Origin: Metabacillus lacus | GTDB lineage: Bacteria; Bacillota; Bacilli; Bacillales; Bacillaceae | DNA length: 64,000 nt | Assembly (NCBI RefSeq): GCF_009674805.1 | Contig: NZ_WKKI01000017.1 | Span: 1-64,000 of the forward strand | Direction: 5' to 3' | In this document: in pieces, positions 58,266 to 64,000 of the stretch | Layout of the letters: each line of letters begins with the position of its first letter | How positions within the stretch are numbered: position 1 is the stretch's first letter | Notes under the pieces: model-generated | The model's input: only the letters and a program-made list of their open reading frames with translations | Told to the model about the DNA's origin: nothing | The model's database searches: none | Made by a program: the position numbers and the translations under genes

Positions 58266-59372
58266 TTATAGAGCCTTTTCAAGAAGCTTTGGCTTTGCAA
58301 AAATCATTCTTCCCGCCGAGGTCTGCAGAACGCTTGTGACCAAAACATCAATTGTTTTACCAATATAATCTCTGCCGCCTTCAACAACAATCATTGTACC
58401 GTCATCCAGATAGGCAACGCCCTGATTGTGCTCTTTACCATCTTTGATGACCTGAACCTTTAGTTCTTCACCAGGAAGCACGACAGGCTTTACAGCGTTG
58501 GCAAGATCGTTAATGTTCAACACAGCTACCTTCTGAAGCTCGCAAACTTTATTAAGATTAAAGTCATTTGTCACGACAACTCCGGAGGTAACCTTGGCAA
58601 GCTTCACCAGCTTGCTGTCAACCTCCTGTATTTCTTCAAAGTCGCCTTCATAAATTTCAACATTGATGGCAAGTTCTTTTTGAATTCTGTTCAGGATGTC
58701 CAGGCCTCTGCGCCCTCTGTTCCTTTTCAAAACATCAGATGAATCTGCAATATGCTGAAGTTCTTCCAGCACAAACTGCGGTATGACAATCGTTCCTTCC
58801 AAAAAGCCTGTCTGGCAGATATCTGCTATTCTGCCGTCAATAATGACACTCGTATCAAGTATTTTTAATTTCTTGTCCTCATGCTCCGGCTCCGTTTGCT
58901 CCTCGGAAGCACCTTTTTTCTTATTCATCCGTGCAGGGATGGAAAATAAGCTGACAAGTTCATCCTTCTTTTTAAAACCCACTGCAAATCCGAGGTATCC
59001 AAGCAGGAGCGTTAAGAATACAGGAATTAATGTACTGATCATGGGATACGGAATATCTTGCAAAGGAATAACATTAACTAGTAAGAATGCAATTATTAGT
59101 CCGAAAATCAAACCGAGACTGCCGAACAAGACATCAGTAACAGGTGCGGTTACAAGTGACTCCTCAAGCCTTTTCACCCAGTTGACCACATAATCAACAA
59201 GCCAAAATGTAGCAATGTAAAAAATAATGGCACCTAGAATTGCCAAAGAATATGGCGTGTTTAAAAAAGGTATGTCTTGTAATCCTAATAATTGTAATAA
59301 TTCCGGCATAAAGAAGATTCCAAGGGCTCCTCCTGTCAGTAAAAAGGTTGCTTGAACTATTCGTTTTAACAT
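58266..59372 (-). CDS. yacL: PIN/TRAM-domain membrane protein YacL
   Basis: About four N-terminal membrane helices are followed by a PIN domain ([23 protein letters not shown]) and a C-terminal TRAM domain. This fits a membrane-tethered RNase-like protein of unknown target. 368 residues. GGAGGTG precedes the ATG. Confidence 0.93.
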   Translation of the reverse strand: MLKRIVQATFLLTGGALGIFFMPELLQLLGLQDIPFLNTPYSLAILGAIIFYIATFWLVDYVVNWVKRLEESLVTAPVTDVLFGSLGLIFGLIIAFLLVNVIPLQDIPYPMISTLIPVFLTLLLGYLGFAVGFKKKDELVSLFSIPARMNKKKGASEEQTEPEHEDKKLKILDTSVIIDGRIADICQTGFLEGTIVIPQFVLEELQHIADSSDVLKRNRGRRGLDILNRIQKELAINVEIYEGDFEEIQEVDSKLVKLAKVTSGVVVTNDFNLNKVCELQKVAVLNINDLANAVKPVVLPGEELKVQVIKDGKEHNQGVAYLDDGTMIVVEGGRDYIGKTIDVLVTSVLQTSAGRMIFAKPKLLEKAL

Positions 59373-59500
59373 ACCTTCACCTCCTTCTTATTTTATTATT
59401 AACACTTTATCCTAAAACAAACATTTACCCGCATATTTTTAGATTGCACATGAAAAGAAGCTTAAACACTATACCCCCTAAGGGCTGAATTGAAACGCTC

Positions 59501-60580
59501 TTACAGATGTCTGTCAATCATAAGCTTTTCCTGCAGGCGCTTTATTCCCTGTTTAATTTTTTTCGCTCTGACTTCCCCGATTCCATCTACGTCGTCTAAT
59601 TGTTGTACGTTCGCATGGGAAATAAGTTTCAGATTTTGAAATTTTGTCACTAAATTTTCAATAACTCCGGATGGAAGGCGGGGTATTTTGTTCAGTATTC
59701 TGTATCCTCTTGGAATCACCGCTTCATCCTGGCTGGTCAGCTGGGAATAACCAAGCATCTTCAGAATGTCCGAATCATCCAGCAGCTCAAAGTTCGAATG
59801 TGCCTGCAGCCTTCTTAAGAACTCCTCCGGATTTTCTGATTTGTTCACACTGTAATCTTTCACAATCAGCTCGGCTTCTTCTTCTATATCTGCCAGAAGC
59901 TCGCTCATTTGCAGGCGAACGAGCTGCCCTTCTGTTCCCAGCTCATTGATATAGCTCATAATTTCATTCTTGATGCGGAGCACCATTTCAATTCGGTGGA
60001 GTACATGCACCACATCGCCAATTGTCACAATTTCCTCAAACTCCATTGCTCCGAGTCCAATGATGGACTGCTCCAGGACAGAACGGTATTTCTCCAGAGT
60101 CTGCACCGCTTGATTTGCCTTAGTCAAAATTACACCAATATCGCGCAAAGAATACCTTTTTTCTCCGTAATAAAGAGTAATCACGTTCCGCCTCTGCGAA
60201 ATTGCAACTACAAGGCTTCCTGTCTGCTTTGCCACACGTTCCGCTGTCCTGTGCCTCATGCCTGTTTCGGATGAGGGAATCTGCGAATCTGGGACAAGCT
60301 GGGCGTTCGCATAAAGAATTTTGTGACCGGAATCGCTCAGAATAATAGCGCCGTCCATTTTGGCAAGCTCATATAAATGCGCAGATGAAAACGGGTAATT
60401 AATATAAAAGCCTCCATCAACTATCTGCTTCACCTTATCACTGTAGCCGACCACAATCAGACCGCCTGTTTTTGCCCTTAAGACATTATCAATGCCGGAA
60501 CGGATAGGTGTCCCGGGGGCCATAAACTGAAGAATTTCAGACAAGCTCTTTTCGCTGAACTTTTTTTCTTTTTCTGTCAT
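59501..60580 (-). CDS. disA: DNA integrity scanning diadenylate cyclase DisA
   Basis: DisA makes c-di-AMP while scanning DNA. The DAC domain has MDGAIIL and GMRHRTAER; the C-terminus (about 300-359) has helix-hairpin-helix motifs ([18 protein letters not shown]). 359 residues. It begins three bases after radA. Confidence 0.96.
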   Translation of the reverse strand: MTEKEKKFSEKSLSEILQFMAPGTPIRSGIDNVLRAKTGGLIVVGYSDKVKQIVDGGFYINYPFSSAHLYELAKMDGAIILSDSGHKILYANAQLVPDSQIPSSETGMRHRTAERVAKQTGSLVVAISQRRNVITLYYGEKRYSLRDIGVILTKANQAVQTLEKYRSVLEQSIIGLGAMEFEEIVTIGDVVHVLHRIEMVLRIKNEIMSYINELGTEGQLVRLQMSELLADIEEEAELIVKDYSVNKSENPEEFLRRLQAHSNFELLDDSDILKMLGYSQLTSQDEAVIPRGYRILNKIPRLPSGVIENLVTKFQNLKLISHANVQQLDDVDGIGEVRAKKIKQGIKRLQEKLMIDRHL

Positions 60581-60583
60581 GAC

Positions 60584-61960
60584 TTACCCCCCTAACGTCT
60601 TTTGCAGCGCTTCAGAAACGTTCTTCACACCTATCATTTCAATTCCTGCGGGCGGAATCCAGCCGCCTATATTTGCTTCCGGAAGAATAACGCGCTTAAA
60701 ACCGAGCTTTTCTGCCTCAACGACCCTTTGTTCGATCCGCGAAACACGCCGCACCTCACCTGTCAGGCCTACCTCGCCGATAATCACGTCGGTGGCTTTT
60801 GATGGCACATCCTTAAAGCTTGAAGCAATGCTTACTGCCACCGCCAGATCAATCGCTGGCTCATCAAGCTTTACTCCGCCGGCAACCTTCAGGTAGGCAT
60901 CCTGATTCTGCAGCAGCAGCCCTACTCTTTTTTCAAGTACAGCCATTAGCAAAGGCACACGGTTGTGATCAATTCCCGTCGCCATTCTTCTAGGATTTCC
61001 AAAACTTGTCGGAGAAATTAATGCTTGTATTTCGACGAGAACAGGCCTTGTTCCTTCCATGGAAGCAACAACAGTTGAACCCGCCGCTCCCTTTGATCTT
61101 TCTTCAAGAAAAATTTCAGAAGGATTCAACACTTCTTCCAGACCTGACTCCTTCATTTCAAAAATGCCCATTTCATTCGTAGAGCCAAATCTGTTTTTCA
61201 CTGCACGTAAAATCCTGTAGGTATGATGCCGCTCTCCTTCGAAATAAAGAACAGTATCCACCATATGCTCAAGAATGCGGGGACCTGCGATAGACCCCTC
61301 TTTTGTCACATGGCCCACGATAAAAATGGCAATTCCCTTTGTTTTCGCAATTCTCATTAATTCTGCTGTACATTCCCTGACTTGTGATACACTGCCAGGA
61401 GCAGAGGTCACCTCAGATTGATAGACTGTCTGTATGCTGTCCACAATGACAAAAGAAGGATTTGTTTCTTCTATTGCTTTTGTGATATATTCCATATCCG
61501 TTTCTGCCAGTACATACAGTTTGTCAGAGGTAATGTTCAGACGATCTGCACGGAGCTTGGTCTGTTTCACAGATTCTTCCCCGGATATATAAAGCACTTC
61601 ATTTCCATTGTCAGCCAGCTGTGCAGAAATTTGGAGAAGCAGGGTTGATTTTCCGATGCCGGGATCTCCGCCAATTAATACGAGGGATCCTTTCACAATT
61701 CCGCTTCCAAGGACTCTGTTGAATTCTTTGGAACGCGTATGGATTCTCGGTTCTTTTGCATTCTCTATCTGGGTAATAGGTGAAGGTTTTTGAACGGTTG
61801 AATTTGAGTGATTAAAAGTCGTTCTGCGACCTGGGGATGCTGCTTTGATAGTTTCCTCCGTCATGGTATTCCACGCTCCGCAGGCGGGACATTTGCCCAT
61901 CCATTTGGCTGATTCGTAGCCGCACTCCTGACAGATAAACTTTGATTTTGTTTTTGCCAT
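60584..61960 (-). CDS. radA: DNA repair protein RadA
   Basis: A RecA-like helicase that drives branch migration. The N-terminal zinc finger is CQECGY...CPACG, the Walker [10 protein letters not shown], the RadA KNRFG motif and a Lon-like C-terminal domain are all present. The ATG at 61960 gives 458 residues, the B. subtilis length; longer frames lack support. Confidence 0.97.
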   Translation of the reverse strand: MAKTKSKFICQECGYESAKWMGKCPACGAWNTMTEETIKAASPGRRTTFNHSNSTVQKPSPITQIENAKEPRIHTRSKEFNRVLGSGIVKGSLVLIGGDPGIGKSTLLLQISAQLADNGNEVLYISGEESVKQTKLRADRLNITSDKLYVLAETDMEYITKAIEETNPSFVIVDSIQTVYQSEVTSAPGSVSQVRECTAELMRIAKTKGIAIFIVGHVTKEGSIAGPRILEHMVDTVLYFEGERHHTYRILRAVKNRFGSTNEMGIFEMKESGLEEVLNPSEIFLEERSKGAAGSTVVASMEGTRPVLVEIQALISPTSFGNPRRMATGIDHNRVPLLMAVLEKRVGLLLQNQDAYLKVAGGVKLDEPAIDLAVAVSIASSFKDVPSKATDVIIGEVGLTGEVRRVSRIEQRVVEAEKLGFKRVILPEANIGGWIPPAGIEMIGVKNVSEALQKTLGG

Positions 61961-62048
61961 TAGTAGAAGATTTCCTCTCTCAGAAAAAAATATAATATAG
62001 TTGTATAGCCCAAAGTATACCACCATAACGAATGTTTTTTAAAGCAAA

Positions 62049-62070
62049 GAGGCATACGCCAGTATGCCTC
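62049..62070 (-). terminator. Hairpin after clpC
   Basis: GAGGCATAC, 4-base loop, GTATGCCTC followed by TTTGCTTT on the minus strand. The T-run is broken, so termination may be partial and allow read-through to radA. Confidence 0.65.
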
Positions 62071-62083
62071 CAGTGTATTACAT

Positions 62084-64000
62084 TTACTTTACTTCCTCAG
62101 ATTGTTTGACAACAAATTCACCATTGTTCACATCAAGGACAATTTTCTGCCCTTTTTGAATGGTTCCTCTAAGAAGCTCTTCTGAAAGACGATCTTCCAC
62201 GTTCTTCTGAATAGCCCTGCGGAGAGGTCTTGCCCCATACTCAGGATCGAAGCCTTCATCAGCAATTTTCTCTTTGGCCGGTTCAGTAAGCTCCAGCACA
62301 ATATCCTGCTCTTTCAAGCGGTTTGTCAGCTGATCCGCCATAAGTGTAACAATTTCTTTCAGATGCTTTTTCTCTAAAGAATGGAACACAATGATCTCAT
62401 CAATACGGTTCAGGAACTCCGGACGGAAGGCCTTCTTCAGCTCTCCCATAACTTTGTCTTTCATATCCTTATAATTCTGCTGCTCATCCTGCACGTTGAA
62501 GCCTACATACTTGTTGCGCTTAAGCTCACTCGCGCCAACATTGGATGTCATGATCAGAATCGTATTCCTAAAGTCAACAGTACGCCCTTTCGAATCTGTC
62601 AGGCGCCCATCCTCAAGAACTTGAAGAAGGATATTAAACACATCAGGATGCGCTTTTTCAATTTCATCTAGAAGAACTACTGAATATGGCTTTCTTCTGA
62701 CCTTCTCAGTCAGCTGTCCGCCCTCATCATATCCCACATATCCCGGAGGCGAACCTACGAGACGGGAAGTGGAGTGCTTTTCCATATACTCGGACATATC
62801 AATGCGGATCATGGCATCCTCATCGCCAAACATCGAGCTTGCCAGGGCTCTTGCAAGCTCTGTTTTCCCTACTCCTGTAGGACCAAGGAAAATAAATGAG
62901 CCGATCGGACGTTTCGGATCCTTCAGACCTGCTCGTGCACGCCTTACCGCTTTGGCTACGGCAACTACCGCTTCATCCTGCCCGATTACTTTGGAGTGAA
63001 GAATTTCCTCCAGCTTTAACAGTTTATCTGTCTCAGTCTGCGCAAGCTTAGAGACAGGAATGCCAGTCCAGTTGGCTACAACAATAGCAATATCTTCAAC
63101 AGTGACTTCAGTGTTTTCCTGCCCCTGCTTTTCCTTCCAGCCTTTTTTTGTTTCTTCCAGCTGTTCGCGAAGACGCTGCTCTGTATCTCTCAGGGATGCT
63201 GCTTTTTCAAATTCCTGGCTTTGAACAGCTGCATCCTTTTCCTTTCTAACTTCTTCAAGCTTCATTTCAAGCTCTTTCAGGTTAGGAGGCGTCGTGAACG
63301 AACGCAGTCTTACTTTTGAACCTGCTTCATCAATCAAGTCGATTGCTTTGTCAGGAAGAAAGCGATCAGAAATATAGCGGTCAGACAGCTTTACAGCTGC
63401 TTCAATCGCATCATCTGAAATAGACACCCTGTGATGCGCTTCATAGCGGTCGCGAAGGCCTCTCAGAATCTGAATGCTCTCATCAGGTGAAGGCTCATCC
63501 ACTTGAATCGGCTGAAAACGCCGCTCAAGGGCTGCATCCTTCTCAATATATTTACGGTACTCATCAAGAGTGGTTGCCCCGATACATTGAAGCTCTCCAC
63601 GCGCAAGCGACGGCTTCAAAATGTTGGAAGCATCTATAGCACCTTCTGCTCCGCCGGCTCCAATCAAAGTGTGAAGCTCGTCAATGAACAGAATGATATT
63701 TCCTGCCTGCCTGATTTCATCCATTACTTTTTTCAGACGGTCCTCAAATTCACCGCGGTATTTTGTCCCGGCTACAACAGTTCCCATATCTAGTGTCATT
63801 ACACGCTTGTCACGAAGAATTTCAGGAACTTCATTATTGACAATCTGCTGTGCCAATCCTTCTGCAATTGCCGTTTTACCTACACCAGGCTCCCCTATCA
63901 GTACAGGGTTGTTCTTTGTTCTGCGGCTGAGAACTTCTATAACACGCTGAATTTCTTTACTTCTGCCAATCACAGGGTCCAGGCTGCCTTCTCTTGCGAC
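62084..64000 (-). CDS. clpC: ATP-dependent Clp protease ATPase subunit ClpC (5' end missing)
   Basis: The reading frame is open to the right edge of the window, so the N-terminal domain and the start of NBD1 are missing. It holds the first Walker [10 protein letters not shown], the UVR-like middle domain ([21 protein letters not shown] region) that contacts McsB or MecA, the second Walker [10 protein letters not shown] and the C-terminal domain. ClpC unfolds substrates for ClpP. In B. subtilis it lies in the CtsR-controlled ctsR-mcsA-mcsB-clpC operon, off this window. Confidence 0.97.
   Translation of the reverse strand, partial: VAREGSLDPVIGRSKEIQRVIEVLSRRTKNNPVLIGEPGVGKTAIAEGLAQQIVNNEVPEILRDKRVMTLDMGTVVAGTKYRGEFEDRLKKVMDEIRQAGNIILFIDELHTLIGAGGAEGAIDASNILKPSLARGELQCIGATTLDEYRKYIEKDAALERRFQPIQVDEPSPDESIQILRGLRDRYEAHHRVSISDDAIEAAVKLSDRYISDRFLPDKAIDLIDEAGSKVRLRSFTTPPNLKELEMKLEEVRKEKDAAVQSQEFEKAASLRDTEQRLREQLEETKKGWKEKQGQENTEVTVEDIAIVVANWTGIPVSKLAQTETDKLLKLEEILHSKVIGQDEAVVAVAKAVRRARAGLKDPKRPIGSFIFLGPTGVGKTELARALASSMFGDEDAMIRIDMSEYMEKHSTSRLVGSPPGYVGYDEGGQLTEKVRRKPYSVVLLDEIEKAHPDVFNILLQVLEDGRLTDSKGRTVDFRNTILIMTSNVGASELKRNKYVGFNVQDEQQNYKDMKDKVMGELKKAFRPEFLNRIDEIIVFHSLEKKHLKEIVTLMADQLTNRLKEQDIVLELTEPAKEKIADEGFDPEYGARPLRRAIQKNVEDRLSEELLRGTIQKGQKIVLDVNNGEFVVKQSEEVK

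Overview
The window is a stretch of chromosome from an endospore-forming Bacillaceae bacterium (Firmicutes). Almost every gene lies on the minus strand. Read right to left, the order is the classic Bacillus clpC - radA - disA - ispDF - gltX - cysES - sigH - secE/nusG - rplKAJL - rpoBC - str operon - S10/spc/alpha operons - ecf transporter - truA - rplM/rpsI - cwlD - salA - gerD - kbaA - pdaB - rrn segment. Spore genes (pdaB, gerD, cwlD), sigH and kbaA place it among spore formers. Protein sequences resemble Bacillus, Cytobacillus and Mesobacillus types, but the species cannot be fixed from the window alone.

Layout. Positions 1-300 hold the 5' end of a 16S rRNA gene with a boxA leader and two tandem rrn promoters, all on the minus strand. 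Positions 300-1045 carry no convincing gene but contain a ladder of short palindromic repeats. Positions 1046-5600 are the sporulation and germination block. Positions 6163-14080 are the only clear accessory insert: a riboswitch-controlled cobalamin uptake, remodelling and salvage cluster placed between rpsI and ybaK, genes that are near neighbours in Bacillus subtilis. Positions 14259-50600 are the ribosomal protein, RNA polymerase, translation factor and secretion gene superblock. Positions 50680-64000 run from sigH back to a 5'-truncated clpC.

The cobamide cluster reads btuC, a btuD-cbiZ fusion, cbiB, cobD, cobU, cobS, cobC, a second and divergent cobU-like gene, and a PurM-like protein resembling the alpha-ribazole kinase CblS. 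Together these could import corrinoids, cut unsuitable lower ligands off (CbiZ), re-attach aminopropanol phosphate (CobD, CbiB), activate with GTP (CobU) and add alpha-ribazole (CobS, CobC). Absent locally are the periplasmic-type binding protein (BtuF), the adenosyltransferase and CobT. The riboswitch is followed by an intrinsic terminator just before btuC.

I found no phage, insertion sequence, CRISPR array or defence system. Most of the window is conserved core genome. The points most worth attention are the two complementary CobU paralogues, the missing btuF, the RBS-masking inverted repeat before ybaK, the candidate L1-type sites in front of both rplK and rplA, several unexplained hairpins beside core operon promoters, the repeat ladder at 532-783, and two small proteins missed by length cut-offs.
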